Position numbers and translations under genes: made by a program. A stretch of 64,000 nt of DNA from Streptococcus infantis (GTDB lineage Bacteria > Bacillota > Bacilli > Lactobacillales > Streptococcaceae). This document shows positions 1 through 10,222 of this stretch, in pieces; the stretch's first letter is position 1, and each line of letters starts with the position of its first letter. The notes under the pieces are model-generated. The model was not told the origin of the DNA. It saw only the letters and a list, made by a program, of their open reading frames with translations, and ran no database searches. The stretch lies in contig NZ_CP046525.1 of assembly GCF_021497965.1 (NCBI RefSeq), forward strand, positions 1,612,001 through 1,676,000, read 5' to 3'.

Positions 1-359
1 GGTTGTTCTTTAAAGGCAGTTTGTATATTAGCCTCGTTTAGTCCCTGTCCGCTTAATCCCAACATCTGTCTCAACATTTCCGATAGGAGCCCAAAAAGAA
101 TGGTTGAAAGGAAAAGCAAGCCCCAGCCTTTTAAAACCCCAAAGATAAATTTCCTTTTAGAACTTCTAACCTCTTCCCACTTTTGGAGCAATAGGGACTT
201 AAATAAGAAGCAACCATACACAAACATGATGGTATAGACTAAATAGGTCCCTGCAGAAGAAGGCAATGGAGCATCAAATACTCGTATACCATCAAACACA
301 AAAAGGACTATATAGAGAATCCCAAAAATCAGAACTCCCTTATATTTTGTAGACATCAT
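1..359 (-). CDS. CPBP (CAAX-type) family intramembrane protease, N-terminal part, cut by window edge
   Basis: The frame runs open from the ATG at 359 to the window edge, giving about 119 residues. It shows three hydrophobic segments (roughly residues 8-24, 37-52 and 76-92) and then a stretch ending G-Q-G-L-N-E-A-N, typical of the loop before the conserved core of CPBP/Abi proteins. The catalytic Glu-Glu and His motifs would lie beyond the edge and cannot be seen. The start overlaps the tag stop codon as ATGA, so it is probably translated after tag in one transcript. A second in-frame ATG follows directly. Family assignment rests on general resemblance; substrate unknown. Confidence 0.6.
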   Translation of the reverse strand, partial: MMSTKYKGVLIFGILYIVLFVFDGIRVFDAPLPSSAGTYLVYTIMFVYGCFLFKSLLLQKWEEVRSSKRKFIFGVLKGWGLLFLSTILFGLLSEMLRQMLGLSGQGLNEANIQTAFKEQ

Positions 360-919
360 TTAAGACCCTTCCATTCACAATCATTCTCATGGTCATCAAC
401 TAGCCCTGCAGCCTGCAGATAGGACAAGACAGCGACTGGTCCAGTGAACTTAAAACCACGTTTTTTGAGATCCTTGGATATTTTTTCAGACAAAGGCGTT
501 TTGGCTGGTGCTTGACTGTAGTCCGGGATATCATTGACCAAGGTCTTCCCATCTACAAAAGACCAGAGATAAGCATCAAAAGAGCCATACTCTTTCTGAA
601 CTTGTAGAAAGGCCTGGGCATTCGCTCGCGTCGCAAATATCTTGGCACGATTGCGGATGATAGCTGAATTATTCATCAGATCTTCCAGTTCTTCATCCGT
701 CATGTCTGCAACAGCTTGAATGTGGTAACCATGAAATGCTTGACGGAAAGCCTGCCGTTTATTAAGCACCGTTTCCCAAGATAGACCGGCCTGATAAGTC
801 TCCATACAAAGTAGCTCAAAAAGGGCTTGGTCATCATGGAGAGCCTGGCTCCATTCCTCATCGTGGTAGGCTACATATAGAGGGTTGTTCATTTTAACCC
901 AGCCACAGCGTTTTGGCAT
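356..919 (-). CDS. tag: DNA-3-methyladenine glycosylase I
   Basis: This 187-residue protein removes 3-methyladenine from alkylated DNA, starting base excision repair. The N-terminal C-G-W motif gives Cys5 and His19, and the C terminus gives His177 and Cys181. These match the four-ligand zinc snap known in E. coli Tag (Cys4, His17, His175, Cys179). Glu40 in the M-E-T-Y-Q-A-G-L-S-W motif corresponds to the catalytic acid. Length is normal for the family. The ATG is preceded by AGGAGG at 5 bases. It lies 9 bases after ruvA and overlaps the next membrane gene by 4 bases, so ruvA, tag and that gene look like one unit. Confidence 0.95.
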   Translation of the reverse strand: MPKRCGWVKMNNPLYVAYHDEEWSQALHDDQALFELLCMETYQAGLSWETVLNKRQAFRQAFHGYHIQAVADMTDEELEDLMNNSAIIRNRAKIFATRANAQAFLQVQKEYGSFDAYLWSFVDGKTLVNDIPDYSQAPAKTPLSEKISKDLKKRGFKFTGPVAVLSYLQAAGLVDDHENDCEWKGLK

Positions 920-928
920 AGGAACCTC

Positions 929-1522
929 CTATTTCACCAACATCTTAAGGGCAGATTTGATATAGTTCTCTGCCGTATCCGAAGTTCCTTCAAAGAATTT
1001 CTTGATCTTCTTAAGCTCGGTCGACTTGTAGCCCAATGCCAACATGGCTTCCATAGCTTCTTCCAATTCTTGATTGTCACTGCTAGATGGAGCGGCAACC
1101 TTAGCAGGGAGATCGTCTCCTGCCACAACCACCTTACCTTCCAAGTCCAGTACCATCTGTTGGGCTGTTTTCTTACCGATTTTAGGGAATTTAGTCAAGT
1201 AGGTAATGTTCTTGGTCTCGATGGCTTGAACGAGGCCTGCATTGTCATCTGCTGCAATGATAGCCAAAGCTGATACAGGACCAATGCCCGACACCGAAAT
1301 CAAGCTGAGAAAGAGTTTTTTCTCGTCTTCTGAACGGAAACCGTAAAGGAGATGAGCGTCTTCGCGAACAACTTGATGCACATAGATTTGCACTTCTTGG
1401 TTGACTTGTCCTGAGTAAGCATAGGGATTTGCTACGTGTAGGATATAGCCGATTCCGTTTGCTTCTAGGACGATGTATTTAGCAGTAATTTTGGTAATGA
1501 TACCCTTTAGATATTCGTACAT
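929..1522 (-). CDS. ruvA: Holliday junction DNA helicase subunit RuvA
   Basis: RuvA (197 residues) binds four-way Holliday junctions as a tetramer and loads the RuvB motor for branch migration in recombination and repair. The N-terminal OB-fold begins M-Y-E-Y-L-K-G. Helix-hairpin-helix motifs sit around residues 70-130 (I-S-V-S-G-I-G-P and F-P-K-I-G-K-K-T-A), followed by a linker of low complexity and the C-terminal RuvB-contact domain (residues ~150-197). The RBS AAGGGAAA precedes the ATG. It is followed closely by tag and preceded by a BOX-type repeat and mutL on the same strand. ruvB is not in the window. Confidence 0.96.
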   Translation of the reverse strand: MYEYLKGIITKITAKYIVLEANGIGYILHVANPYAYSGQVNQEVQIYVHQVVREDAHLLYGFRSEDEKKLFLSLISVSGIGPVSALAIIAADDNAGLVQAIETKNITYLTKFPKIGKKTAQQMVLDLEGKVVVAGDDLPAKVAAPSSSDNQELEEAMEAMLALGYKSTELKKIKKFFEGTSDTAENYIKSALKMLVK

Positions 1523-1540
1523 AATTTTCCCTTCAATTTA

Positions 1541-1642
1541 TACTCAATGAAAATCAAAGAGTAAACTAGTAAGCTAACCTTAGGCATAACTTAAGTTAGA
1601 CAAGGTAAGGCTGACGCAGTTTAAAGAGATTTTCGAAGAGTA
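1541..1642 (-). repeat. BOX-type element (boxA plus boxC, no boxB)
   Basis: This 102-base block begins TACTCAATGAAAATCAAAG and ends TTTTCGAAGAGTA. The two ends match boxC and boxA of the pneumococcal BOX family; the GGCAAGGCGACGCTGACG core used for BOX typing is recognisable but diverged (AAGGTAAGGCTGACGC). It is short, consistent with loss of all boxB units. It fills the mutL-ruvA gap and its last base touches the mutL stop codon. BOX elements form stable RNA stem-loops, so it may affect mutL mRNA end formation or ruvA expression (inference). Confidence 0.75.
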
Positions 1643-3592
1643 TTAGTATTTTCCTAGTTCTCGTAGACTCGTGTGATTTTCCTGAATGCGACGGAACATC
1701 TTTTCCATATCTGACTTGGTAAAATGCACCAAAACAGGGCGTCCGTGTGGACAGTTGTATGGGTTGTCGCATTTAGAGAGCTGATAGAGGAGCTGTCTAG
1801 CTGAGTGGTCATCGATACGGTGGTTAGCCTTGATTGACCGCTTGCAGGACATCATAATGGCCAGCTCTGCTCGGTATTTCTTGATAGAAACTTCCTTTGT
1901 CAAAAGGAGCATATCACACATCTCATAGATACCAGACTCGATTTCCTCCTCTGCCATCCAAATTGGATGTTCCCGTAGGATAAATTGATTCTCCCCGTAC
2001 TCTGCTAGAAAGACGCCAACTTCCTCTAAGAGAGGCATTCTTTCCTTGAGACGAAGGGCATCATCTGCAGGGAATTCAAAGATGTAAGGCACTAGGAGTT
2101 GTTGTTGACTCTGGTCAACATTGCCAATGCTTTCGCGGTACTCCTCGTACTTAACCCGCTCCTGGGCCGCATGCTGATCTATGATGTAAAGCCCATCTCG
2201 ACCTTGGGCAAAGAGGTAGGTACCGTGCATCTGCCCGAAAAATTCTAACTCTGGGAAGCTCGAAGACTCTTCTCGCTCCAGCTTATCATAAGCCTTATCC
2301 AAACTAGCTAGATCTAACTCTGGATGGTCTAGTTGGTCGTAACTGACAGACTTTCTCTCTGCAAAATGCAGTTTGGCTGGTTTGGTTATCTGGTCTAAGG
2401 TTTCCTTAGCAAAGAGGTTCAAATCCTGTTTCTCTTCAGTCAGGTTCACCTGATGGTCTGCCACCTCAGCTTGTTTTGGTCTTGTCGGTTCATTTTTTTC
2501 ATAGTAGAGCGTATTTTCTCTCAATGGTAAAGTGGTTTGCTCTACTTTTTCACGATTGCGAATGGTAGATTTGGCTAAATTTTCCAAGGCATCAGGAATC
2601 AAGGTCTGTTCCTTGAGACTCTTTGCGATAGCTTCTGAAACTAGCGCCATCAGCTCTCTTTCCTTGGAAATCCGCACTTCTTGCTTGGTTGGATGAACAT
2701 TGACATCTGCTAGATAAGGATCGATCTGGATGTGAATAACGGCCAGCGGAAAACGCCCTACCATGAGTTTGCTACCGTAACCATCTAAAATGGCACGATT
2801 GAGCAAGAAGTTTTTGATATAACGGCCATTGATAAAGAGACTGATATAGTTGCGATTAGCACGTGTCAATTCCGGCAATGAGACAAAACCTGAAATTTCA
2901 AAATCTAGGTCAGAATTCTCAATCTCAACCATCTTTTTAGCACTGGCTAGACCATAGATTCCAGCAATGGCTTGGCGCAGTTGACCCGTACCAGCTGTCC
3001 GTGTCATTTCCTTGCCATCGCTAAGCAGGCTAAAGGAAATCTCAGGATGGGCCAAGCCTAGACGATTGACAATATCGATGATATGAGACAACTCTGCCTG
3101 TTGGCTCTTCATATACTTGAGACGGGCTGGTGTGTTGAAAAAGAGATCCTCCACACAAACCTTGGTCCCAACAGGACTGGTCGCAGGGATGATTTCTTCA
3201 ACTTCTCCCCCACGAGCCACTAGCTTGGTTCCATGACTTGCGCCATCCACTGCTGTCAAAAGAGTCAGTACACTAACAGATGCGATAGAAGGCAGAGCCT
3301 CTCCACGAAAACCAAGAGTCCGAATCCGAAAGAGATCCGCTTGATTCTTAATCTTACTGGTCGCATGACGGCGGAGAGCTAACTCGACTTCATCGTGGGC
3401 AATCCCGTGCCCATTATCGGTAATTTGGATTTTCTTAAGACCAGCTTCTTCGATCTCAACGATAATCTGTCTTGAGCCAGCGTCGATAGCATTTTCGACC
3501 AACTCTTTAACTACGCTGGCAGGACGCTCGATCACTTCTCCTGCTGCAATCTGGTTGGCCAAGACTTCTGGCAATTCAATAATATGAGACAT
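1643..3592 (-). CDS. mutL: DNA mismatch repair protein MutL (HexB)
   Basis: MutL (649 residues) couples mismatch recognition by MutS (HexA in pneumococcus) to strand removal. The N-terminal GHKL ATPase is clear: V-E-N-A-I-D-A-G near residue 35, D-N-G-H-G-I near 58 and G-F-R-G-E-A-L near 93. A linker of low conservation (residues ~330-450) leads to the C-terminal dimerisation domain. That domain carries [12 protein letters not shown], which fits the metal-dependent MutL endonuclease motif DQHA(X2)E(X4)E, and C-P-H-G-R-P near the end, the usual zinc-site motif. Start is ATG with AAAGGGG upstream. mutS is not adjacent; the next gene upstream, tyrS, is divergent. Confidence 0.97.
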   Translation of the reverse strand: MSHIIELPEVLANQIAAGEVIERPASVVKELVENAIDAGSRQIIVEIEEAGLKKIQITDNGHGIAHDEVELALRRHATSKIKNQADLFRIRTLGFRGEALPSIASVSVLTLLTAVDGASHGTKLVARGGEVEEIIPATSPVGTKVCVEDLFFNTPARLKYMKSQQAELSHIIDIVNRLGLAHPEISFSLLSDGKEMTRTAGTGQLRQAIAGIYGLASAKKMVEIENSDLDFEISGFVSLPELTRANRNYISLFINGRYIKNFLLNRAILDGYGSKLMVGRFPLAVIHIQIDPYLADVNVHPTKQEVRISKERELMALVSEAIAKSLKEQTLIPDALENLAKSTIRNREKVEQTTLPLRENTLYYEKNEPTRPKQAEVADHQVNLTEEKQDLNLFAKETLDQITKPAKLHFAERKSVSYDQLDHPELDLASLDKAYDKLEREESSSFPELEFFGQMHGTYLFAQGRDGLYIIDQHAAQERVKYEEYRESIGNVDQSQQQLLVPYIFEFPADDALRLKERMPLLEEVGVFLAEYGENQFILREHPIWMAEEEIESGIYEMCDMLLLTKEVSIKKYRAELAIMMSCKRSIKANHRIDDHSARQLLYQLSKCDNPYNCPHGRPVLVHFTKSDMEKMFRRIQENHTSLRELGKY

Positions 3593-3730
3593 TTTTCAGC
3601 CCCTTTCTTAACGATTTTTATCTATTTCTCTGAAAATAAGCTAGTGCTATTATACCATATTTCACTCGTTTCCAAAAAAGTCCAAGCAGCAACTTTCTTC
3701 CCGATTTTACTAGGTTATTTACTAAGTTTG

Positions 3731-3739
3731 TGGTAAAAT
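3731..3739 (+). promoter_or_regulatory. tyrS promoter, extended -10
   Basis: TGGTAAAAT reads as an extended -10 (TG-N-TAAAAT) 36 bases before the tyrS start. No good -35 is visible at the expected distance, which is usual for extended -10 promoters. AAGGAG sits 9 bases before the start codon. No T-box specifier structure is apparent in the short leader. Confidence 0.5.
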
Positions 3740-3775
3740 AGGTAGAAACAATATTTTAAAAAGGAGAAAAGACAC

Positions 3776-5032
3776 ATGCATATTTTTGATGAGCTAAAAG
3801 AGCGTGGTTTGATTTTTCAAACGACTGATGAAGAAGCTTTGCGCAAAGCCCTAGAAGAAGGTCAAGTTTCTTATTATACTGGCTACGATCCAACTGCTGA
3901 CAGCCTTCACCTAGGTCACCTTGTCGCAATCTTGACAAGTCGTCGTTTGCAGCTAGCAGGTCACAAACCTTATGCGCTCGTTGGCGGTGCTACAGGTCTC
4001 ATCGGAGATCCGTCCTTCAAAGATGCTGAACGTAGTCTCCAAACAAAAGACACAGTAGATGGCTGGGTCAAGTCTATCCAAGGACAACTTTCTCGCTTTC
4101 TTGACTTTGAAAATGGTGAAAATAAAGCTGTCATGGTCAACAACTACGACTGGTTTGGCAGCATCAGCTTCATTGACTTCCTCCGTGATATCGGAAAATA
4201 CTTCACTGTCAACTACATGATGAGCAAGGAGTCTGTGAAGAAACGTATTGAAACAGGGATTTCTTACACTGAGTTTGCCTACCAAATCATGCAAGGTTAT
4301 GACTTCTTCGTTCTTAACCAAGAGCACAATGTAACCCTTCAAATCGGTGGTTCTGACCAGTGGGGAAATATGACAGCTGGTACCGAATTGCTTCGTCGTA
4401 AGGCTGACAAGACTGGTCATGTCATCACTGTCCCACTCATCACAGACGCAACTGGTAAGAAATTTGGTAAATCAGAAGGAAATGCAGTTTGGCTCAACCC
4501 TGAAAAGACTTCTCCATACGAAATGTACCAATTCTGGATGAATGTCATGGACGCTGACGCTGTTCGCTTCTTGAAGATCTTTACTTTCTTGTCACTTGAT
4601 GAGATTGAAGACATCCGTAAACAATTTGAAGCGGCGCCACACGAACGTTTGGCTCAAAAAGTCCTAGCTCGTGAAGTCGTAACACTTGTCCACGGTGAAG
4701 AAGCCTACAAAGAAGCTCTCAACATCACTGAGCAACTCTTTGCCGGAAATATCAAAAACCTTTCTGTCAAAGAACTCAAACAAGGACTTCGTGGTGTTCC
4801 AAACTACCATGTGCAAGCAGACGAAAACCACAATATCGTAGAATTGCTCGTATCTTCTGGTGTGGTTAACTCAAAACGCCAAGCCCGCGAAGATGTTCAA
4901 AATGGAGCTATCTACGTCAACGGTGATCGTATCCAAGACCTTGACTATGTCTTGAGCGATGCAGATAAGTTAGAGAATGAACTTACTGTAATCCGCCGTG
5001 GTAAGAAAAAATACTTCGTTCTAACATACTAA
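3776..5032 (+). CDS. tyrS: Tyrosyl-tRNA synthetase
   Basis: TyrRS (418 residues) charges tRNA-Tyr with tyrosine using ATP in the cytoplasm. The class I HIGH motif appears as H-L-G-H in D-S-L-H-L-G-H-L-V (about residues 43-51), and the KMSKS motif appears as K-F-G-K-S near residue 228. The C-terminal about 65 residues form an S4-like RNA-binding domain ([14 protein letters not shown]). Length is standard for bacterial TyrS. It is a single-gene unit closed by its own terminator. Confidence 0.97.
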   Translation: MHIFDELKERGLIFQTTDEEALRKALEEGQVSYYTGYDPTADSLHLGHLVAILTSRRLQLAGHKPYALVGGATGLIGDPSFKDAERSLQTKDTVDGWVKSIQGQLSRFLDFENGENKAVMVNNYDWFGSISFIDFLRDIGKYFTVNYMMSKESVKKRIETGISYTEFAYQIMQGYDFFVLNQEHNVTLQIGGSDQWGNMTAGTELLRRKADKTGHVITVPLITDATGKKFGKSEGNAVWLNPEKTSPYEMYQFWMNVMDADAVRFLKIFTFLSLDEIEDIRKQFEAAPHERLAQKVLAREVVTLVHGEEAYKEALNITEQLFAGNIKNLSVKELKQGLRGVPNYHVQADENHNIVELLVSSGVVNSKRQAREDVQNGAIYVNGDRIQDLDYVLSDADKLENELTVIRRGKKKYFVLTY

Positions 5033-5038
5033 AAAACA

Positions 5039-5071
5039 AACTGGATGCATTTGCCATCCAGTTCTTTTTTT
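5039..5071 (+). terminator. tyrS intrinsic terminator
   Basis: AACTGGATG and CATCCAGTT pair as a perfect 9-bp stem around a 7-base loop, followed by a T run ending near 5071. It lies 7 bases after the tyrS stop. Confidence 0.85.
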
Positions 5072-5085
5072 GCTAGACTAAAACT

Positions 5086-5934
5086 ATGAATACAAACCTC
5101 AAACCCAAACTCCAGCGTTTTGCATCTGCTAGTGCCTTTGCCTGCCCTATCTGCCAAGAAAATCTGACCTTGGCCGAGAGCAGTCTCAAGTGCGATAATC
5201 GCCATTCTTTTGACCTGGCAAAATTTGGCTATGTCAATCTGGCTCCTCAAATCAAGCAATCCGCCAACTACGACAAGGAAAACTTTCAAAATCGCCAGCA
5301 AATCCTAGAAGCTGGCTTTTATCAGGCTATCTTAGAAGGTATCTCGGGCATACTAACCACTAACCCATCCGCAAAAACCATCTTGGACATTGGCTGTGGC
5401 GAAGGCTTCTACTCTCGTAAACTCCAAGAAGCCCATCCTGACAAGACCTTCTATTCTTTTGATATCTCGAAAGACTCAGTCCAAATCGCTGCTAAGAGTG
5501 AACCCAACTGGGTAATCAACTGGTTTGTCAGCGACCTGGCTCGCCTTCCTATAAAAGATTCCAGCATGGATATCTTGCTTGATATCTTTTCACCTGCCAA
5601 CTATGGAGAATTTCGCCGTGTCTTATCCAAGGACGGCATCTTAATCAAGGTTATTCCTACTGAAAACCATCTCAAGGAAATCCGCCAAATGGTACAGGAA
5701 CAACTGACAAAGAAAGATTATTCTAACCAAGATATCAAAGAACATTTCCAAGAACATTTCAGCATCCAATCTAGTCAAATCGCTTCCCTGACCAAGCCCA
5801 TTACAGCAGAACAACGCCAAGCCTTACTCAGCATGACTCCCCTGCTCTTCCACGTTGACCAAAGCAAGATTGACTGGAATCAACTGACAGAGATTACTAT
5901 CGAAGCAGAGATTCTGGTTGGGAAAGCACTATAA
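5086..5934 (+). CDS. rlmA: 23S rRNA (guanine-N1-)-methyltransferase, RlmA(II)/TlrB type
   Basis: This 282-residue protein is an rRNA methyltransferase. It has an N-terminal zinc finger, C-P-I-C near residues 20-23, with a later Cys and His (L-K-C-D-N-R-H-S-F) completing the site. The SAM-binding motif I-L-D-I-G-C-G-E-G-F follows near residues 101-110. This architecture defines the RlmA family, which methylates G745 or G748 of 23S rRNA. In Gram-positive bacteria the G748 form (RlmA-II) is usual and affects sensitivity to some macrolides and telithromycin (family knowledge). It begins 15 bases after the tyrS terminator T run, so its own promoter must overlap that site or readthrough occurs. Confidence 0.85.
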   Translation: MNTNLKPKLQRFASASAFACPICQENLTLAESSLKCDNRHSFDLAKFGYVNLAPQIKQSANYDKENFQNRQQILEAGFYQAILEGISGILTTNPSAKTILDIGCGEGFYSRKLQEAHPDKTFYSFDISKDSVQIAAKSEPNWVINWFVSDLARLPIKDSSMDILLDIFSPANYGEFRRVLSKDGILIKVIPTENHLKEIRQMVQEQLTKKDYSNQDIKEHFQEHFSIQSSQIASLTKPITAEQRQALLSMTPLLFHVDQSKIDWNQLTEITIEAEILVGKAL

Positions 5935-5950
5935 ACTAGTCTAAATACAA

Positions 5951-5979
5951 AAAAACGCATCTATTTAAGATGCGTTTTT
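5951..5979. terminator. Bidirectional terminator between rlmA and malP
   Basis: AAAAACGCATCT pairs with AGATGCGTTTTT around a 5-base loop, giving a T run on either strand. It separates two convergent genes, rlmA and malP. Confidence 0.85.
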
Positions 5980-6004
5980 GTTTTATAATCTGTTACAAAG
6001 AATC

Positions 6005-8263
6005 TTAGTTCAAGTGCCAGATATCTTCATTATACTGAGCGATTGTACGGTCAGATGAGAAGAATCCTGCTTTAGCAATGTTGACGATGACTTTATCCAA
6101 CCATGCATCACGGTCTTCGTAGTCAGCAAGCATTTGCTCTTTAACTTTGATGTAGTCTTCCAAGTCAAGAAGAGTCATGAACCAGTCTTTGTTGATCAAT
6201 TCGTTGTAAAGACGTTCCAAGCGCTCTTTCTTACCGACTGCAAGAACAGCATCGCTTACGATGAAGTCAACCAATGGTTTGATCGCTTTACGAGCGTAGA
6301 ATTCGCTTGATTTGTATGCTGATTTCGCATAAAGGTCGATAACAGTTTCTGAATCTTCACCGAAGATGTAGATGTTTTCATCTCCAACCAACTCAGCGAT
6401 TTCCACGTTAGCACCATCCATAGTACCAAGAGTCAAAGCTCCGTTCAACATGAATTTCATGTTACCAGTACCTGAAGCTTCTTTAGAAGCAAGTGAGATT
6501 TGTTCTGAGATATCACATGCTGGGATCAAGAAGCTTGCTGCAGTAACGTTGTAGTTTTCAACCATAACCACTTGTAAGTGTGGTGCTACTGCTGGATCGT
6601 TGGCAATCACTTCTGACAAGCAAAGGATCAAGTGGATGATATCTTGAGCGATTGTGTAGGCAGGAGCTGCTTTACCACCAAAGAATACTGTGATTGGACG
6701 AGCAGGGATGTTACCAGCCTTGATGTCCAAGTATTTGTGGATAACATACAAAGCGTTCATTTGTTGGCGTTTGTACTCGTGAAGACGTTTGATTTGGATA
6801 TCAAAGATAGAGTTTGTATTGATTTCCACACCTTGGTGCTCTTTCAAGTGACGAGCCAATTTACGTTTGTTGTGAGCTTTGATGCTTTCCAATTTTTCTT
6901 TGACAGCAGCCTTGTCTTCGTATGAAAGAAGGTCTTCTAATTTAGAAGCTTCATGGTGCCATTCGCGTCCAAGGATCTCATCCAAGTAGTGAGACAATCT
7001 TGGGTTAGCATGCATGAGCCAACGACGGAATGTGATACCGTTTGTTTTGTTGTTGAATTTTTCTGGGTAGATGTCGTAGAAAGCTTTCAACTCTGAATTC
7101 TTCAAGATTTCAGTGTGAAGAGCCGCAACCCCGTTTACGCTGTATCCGTAGTGGATATCCATGTGAGCCATGTGAACACGTCCGCTCTCATCGATGATTT
7201 GAACAGCTGGGTCTTTGTATTCTGCTTTAACACGACGGTCCAATTCTTTGATGATTGGTACCAAGTGAGGAACCACTTCTTCCAAGAATTCAAGAGGCCA
7301 TTTTTCAAGGGCTTCAGCAAGGATTGTGTGGTTAGTGTAGGCAGTCATGCTACGAACGATAGAGATTGCTTCATCAAGTTCGATACCACGTTCAGTCAAA
7401 AGACGGATCAATTCAGGGATAACCATTGATGGGTGAGTATCGTTGATTTGTACAACTGCGTAGTCAGCAAGGTCATGCAAGTTGCTTCCTTTTTCGATTG
7501 CTTCATCGATGATCAATTGTGCACCGTTTGAAACCATGAAGTATTGTTGGAAGATACGGAGCAATTCACCTTGTTTATCGCTATCGTCTGGGTAAAGGAA
7601 AAGAGTCAAGTTACGAGCGATGTCTGTCTTGTCAAAGTTGATACCATCTTTGATGATTGAAGAATCAACTGAATCCAAGTCAAACAAGCGCAAACGGTTT
7701 TTAGTAGCTGTTTTGTATCCAGGCACATCGATATCGTAAAGAGTAGATGTCAATGTGAAGTGTGCAAATGGCACTTGGTAGCTACGACTTGAGCGAACCA
7801 ACCAGTTTTGGTCAGTCAACCAAGCGTTAGGAATAGTTTCTTGTTGGTTGTTTTTAAGAACTTGTTGGAAAAGACCGAAGTGGTAGTTCAAACCAACACC
7901 GTCACCATTCAAACCAAGTGTAGCGATTGAGTCGATAAAGCAGGCTGCTAAACGTCCCAAACCACCATTACCAAGTGATGGTTCCAATTCTACTTCTTCG
8001 ATTTCGATCAACTCTTTACCTGCATCAGCAAGTTCTTTTTTTACTTCGTCATAAAGACCAAGGTTAATCAAGTTGTTTGACAAGAGTTTACCGATCAAGA
8101 ACTCAGCTGAGATATAGTAAACTTTTTTCTTACCAGTGTTGACTGGTTTTTGGCTGCTAGCAAGTTTGCTGTAGTTAAGAAGAGCAAGGTAAAGCTCTTC
8201 GTTGCTACATTCTGCGATAGATTTATTGTAACGATTATGTACAAATTCTTTTAATGGTAACAT
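6005..8263 (-). CDS. malP: Glycogen/maltodextrin phosphorylase
   Basis: This 752-residue GT35 phosphorylase releases glucose-1-phosphate from maltodextrins or glycogen. The PLP-binding region [11 protein letters not shown] is intact near residue 600, and the [10 protein letters not shown] substrate motif is near residue 97. Length matches bacterial MalP. It lies 22 bases downstream of malQ with RBS AGGAGA, so the two form an operon: MalQ disproportionates dextrins and MalP phosphorolyses the products. Expression should follow the MalR/CcpA-type sites upstream of malQ. Confidence 0.95.
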   Translation of the reverse strand: MLPLKEFVHNRYNKSIAECSNEELYLALLNYSKLASSQKPVNTGKKKVYYISAEFLIGKLLSNNLINLGLYDEVKKELADAGKELIEIEEVELEPSLGNGGLGRLAACFIDSIATLGLNGDGVGLNYHFGLFQQVLKNNQQETIPNAWLTDQNWLVRSSRSYQVPFAHFTLTSTLYDIDVPGYKTATKNRLRLFDLDSVDSSIIKDGINFDKTDIARNLTLFLYPDDSDKQGELLRIFQQYFMVSNGAQLIIDEAIEKGSNLHDLADYAVVQINDTHPSMVIPELIRLLTERGIELDEAISIVRSMTAYTNHTILAEALEKWPLEFLEEVVPHLVPIIKELDRRVKAEYKDPAVQIIDESGRVHMAHMDIHYGYSVNGVAALHTEILKNSELKAFYDIYPEKFNNKTNGITFRRWLMHANPRLSHYLDEILGREWHHEASKLEDLLSYEDKAAVKEKLESIKAHNKRKLARHLKEHQGVEINTNSIFDIQIKRLHEYKRQQMNALYVIHKYLDIKAGNIPARPITVFFGGKAAPAYTIAQDIIHLILCLSEVIANDPAVAPHLQVVMVENYNVTAASFLIPACDISEQISLASKEASGTGNMKFMLNGALTLGTMDGANVEIAELVGDENIYIFGEDSETVIDLYAKSAYKSSEFYARKAIKPLVDFIVSDAVLAVGKKERLERLYNELINKDWFMTLLDLEDYIKVKEQMLADYEDRDAWLDKVIVNIAKAGFFSSDRTIAQYNEDIWHLN

Positions 8264-8285
8264 TTTTATGTCTCCTGATATTGTC

Positions 8286-9803
8286 TTATTTCTTTAATTC
8301 TACCAAATTTTCATTAATTCGGCGATAAATTGTAGTCAAGTCAAGCAAAGTTTCTTCGACAGCAGGAGTCAATTGATCCTCTGTCATACGCCATGACCAG
8401 TTTCCACCAAGAGTAGATGGGAAGTTCATACGAGCTGAACCATCCAACTCTAGCAAATCTTGCATAGTAGCGATAGTCATAAAGCTTACTGATGAAAAGG
8501 CTGTACGAAGCATAGCATGTACTACTGTTTCGTATTCCTTGCGGTTTGTATAGCGTGCCATGTACTCACGTGTTGGATCGTCAATCTCATCACGGTACCA
8601 ACCAAGAACAGTGTTGTTATCGTGTGTTCCTGTATACATAACTGAGTTTGCTGGTGCCAAGTGTGGGCTGTCGATACTTTCATGTTCTGGGTTGAAGGCA
8701 AATTGAAGGACTTTCATTCCTGGGAAGCCAGTGCGCTCACGAAGCTCGATAACTTCATCAGTCATGAATCCAAGGTCTTCTGCGATGATGTTCAAGTCAC
8801 CAAGCTCTTCTTTAACAGCTGCAAAGAGTTTGTAGTCAGGTCCTTTCACCCATTTACCAGGTGCCGCTGTTTTAGAACCAGCAGGGATTTCCCAGTAAGA
8901 CTCAAATCCACGGAAGTGGTCGATACGAACGATATCGTAGATTTTAAAGCTTTCACGCAAGCGTTCAATCCACCATTTATAGCCATCTTTGTCCATTGCT
9001 TCCCAGTCATAGATTGGGTTCCCCCAAAGTTGACCGTCTGCAGAAAACTCATCTGGTGGGCATCCTGCAATGTGTGTTGCTTTTCCGTTTTCATCTGTTT
9101 TAAAGAGATGCGGATTAGCCCACATATCGCTTGAGTCCTCAGCCACATAGATAGGCATGTCTCCAACGATTTCGATGTGGTTGTCATTAGCGTATGCCTT
9201 TAATTTCAACCATTGTTGGAAGAAAAGGTATTGGGTTACGCGGTGGTAAACAAGCTTGTCAGCTAATTTCTCACGGTAACTTTCAAGAGTTGAAGCTTTG
9301 CGAGCACGAGCATCTGCATCTGGCCATTCTGTCCAAGCAAGGTTGTCAAAATGCTCTTTGATCGCCATATACTCTGCAAAGAGTTCAAGCCATGATTGAT
9401 TTTCTTGCGCAAATTTTTCGAAGTCTTTGACATTTCCAACTTCAAGGAAACGTTTGACAGCTTTCTCTAAAAGCGGACGACGTGCATAGTAGATTTTAGC
9501 GTAGTCTACTTCTTTTGGGTTGCTACCAAAGTCCACACCTTCAAGATCACTTGCTTCCAACAAACCTTGCTCTACCAAAATATCAAGGTCGATAAAATGT
9601 GTGTTGCCAGCAAAGGCTGAGAATGATTGGTAAGGAGAATCCCCATAGCTAGTTGTTCCCAAAGGAAGGATTTGCCAGTAGCGTTGCTTCGTGCGAACCA
9701 AGAAGTCAACGAAATCATAGGCGCTTTGACCAAATGATCCGATTCCGTATGCTCCTGGAAGTGATGAGATGTGCATCAACACACCGCTTTGACGTTTTTT
9801 CAT
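8286..9803 (-). CDS. malQ: 4-alpha-glucanotransferase (amylomaltase)
   Basis: This 505-residue GH77 enzyme transfers glucan segments between maltodextrins, releasing glucose and making chains long enough for MalP. The catalytic nucleophile lies in V-R-I-D-H-F-R-G-F (near residue 298), the general acid in I-I-A-E-D-L-G (near 343), and the third carboxylate in T-G-T-H-D-N-N (near 395). It is the first gene of the leftward mal unit. Its symbol in pneumococcus is malM. The upstream region contains a strong promoter overlapped by a perfect palindrome. Confidence 0.96.
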   Translation of the reverse strand: MKKRQSGVLMHISSLPGAYGIGSFGQSAYDFVDFLVRTKQRYWQILPLGTTSYGDSPYQSFSAFAGNTHFIDLDILVEQGLLEASDLEGVDFGSNPKEVDYAKIYYARRPLLEKAVKRFLEVGNVKDFEKFAQENQSWLELFAEYMAIKEHFDNLAWTEWPDADARARKASTLESYREKLADKLVYHRVTQYLFFQQWLKLKAYANDNHIEIVGDMPIYVAEDSSDMWANPHLFKTDENGKATHIAGCPPDEFSADGQLWGNPIYDWEAMDKDGYKWWIERLRESFKIYDIVRIDHFRGFESYWEIPAGSKTAAPGKWVKGPDYKLFAAVKEELGDLNIIAEDLGFMTDEVIELRERTGFPGMKVLQFAFNPEHESIDSPHLAPANSVMYTGTHDNNTVLGWYRDEIDDPTREYMARYTNRKEYETVVHAMLRTAFSSVSFMTIATMQDLLELDGSARMNFPSTLGGNWSWRMTEDQLTPAVEETLLDLTTIYRRINENLVELKK

Positions 9804-9846
9804 ATTAGCACCTCAAGTGTTTATATTGTTAATTACTTCAATTTTT

Positions 9847-9898
9847 GCGCAAACGTTTGCGCTAATTAAAGTATAACCCATTTCCAAAAGAAATGCAA
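9847..9898 (-). promoter_or_regulatory. malQP promoter and MalR/CcpA-type operator
   Basis: On the minus strand TTGCAT (9898-9893) and TATACT (9875-9870) are spaced by 17 bases. Just after the -10, GCGCAAACGTTTGCGC (9847-9862) is a perfect 16-base palindrome of the LacI/GalR-family operator type. MalR, a LacI-family repressor, is the likely binder; CcpA could also bind. Position at the expected start of transcription fits repression by blocking initiation. Confidence 0.8.
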
Positions 9899-10125
9899 GC
9901 GTTTTTAAAAAACTTTTTTTGGATTTATTCATATTATTAAAAACAAAATTTACTATATCATCTTCTCTGCCCTTGATAATTTTTTTAAAAAAAATGTGCA
10001 ATCGTTTCCATTCATTCCATTTCCGAACATTTTTCCTTGATTATTTATCTTTTCTTCCTATTATAGGGACCGTTTTCTGTTTTTCTTAACTTTAAGCTTT
10101 TTAAAAAATTTTTATAAAAAACGCT

Positions 10126-10182
10126 TGCAACCGTTTTCTGTTTGTGCTATACTATGGTCATAAGGGAAAACGTTTGCGTTTC
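10126..10182 (+). promoter_or_regulatory. malX operon promoter and operator
   Basis: TTGCAA (10126-10131) and TATACT (10148-10153) are 16 bases apart, with TGC before the -10 making it extended. AAAACGTTTGCGTTT at about 10167-10181 is a LacI-type operator half-palindrome placed just after the start site, mirroring the arrangement at malQ. The rest of 9,804-10,222 is very AT-rich, contains further CGTTT half sites (near 9,899 and 10,003) and has no gene. Confidence 0.75.
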
Positions 10183-10222
10183 CTCGAAATTAAAATTTGT
10201 TATTCTTTAGGAGGAATACACT

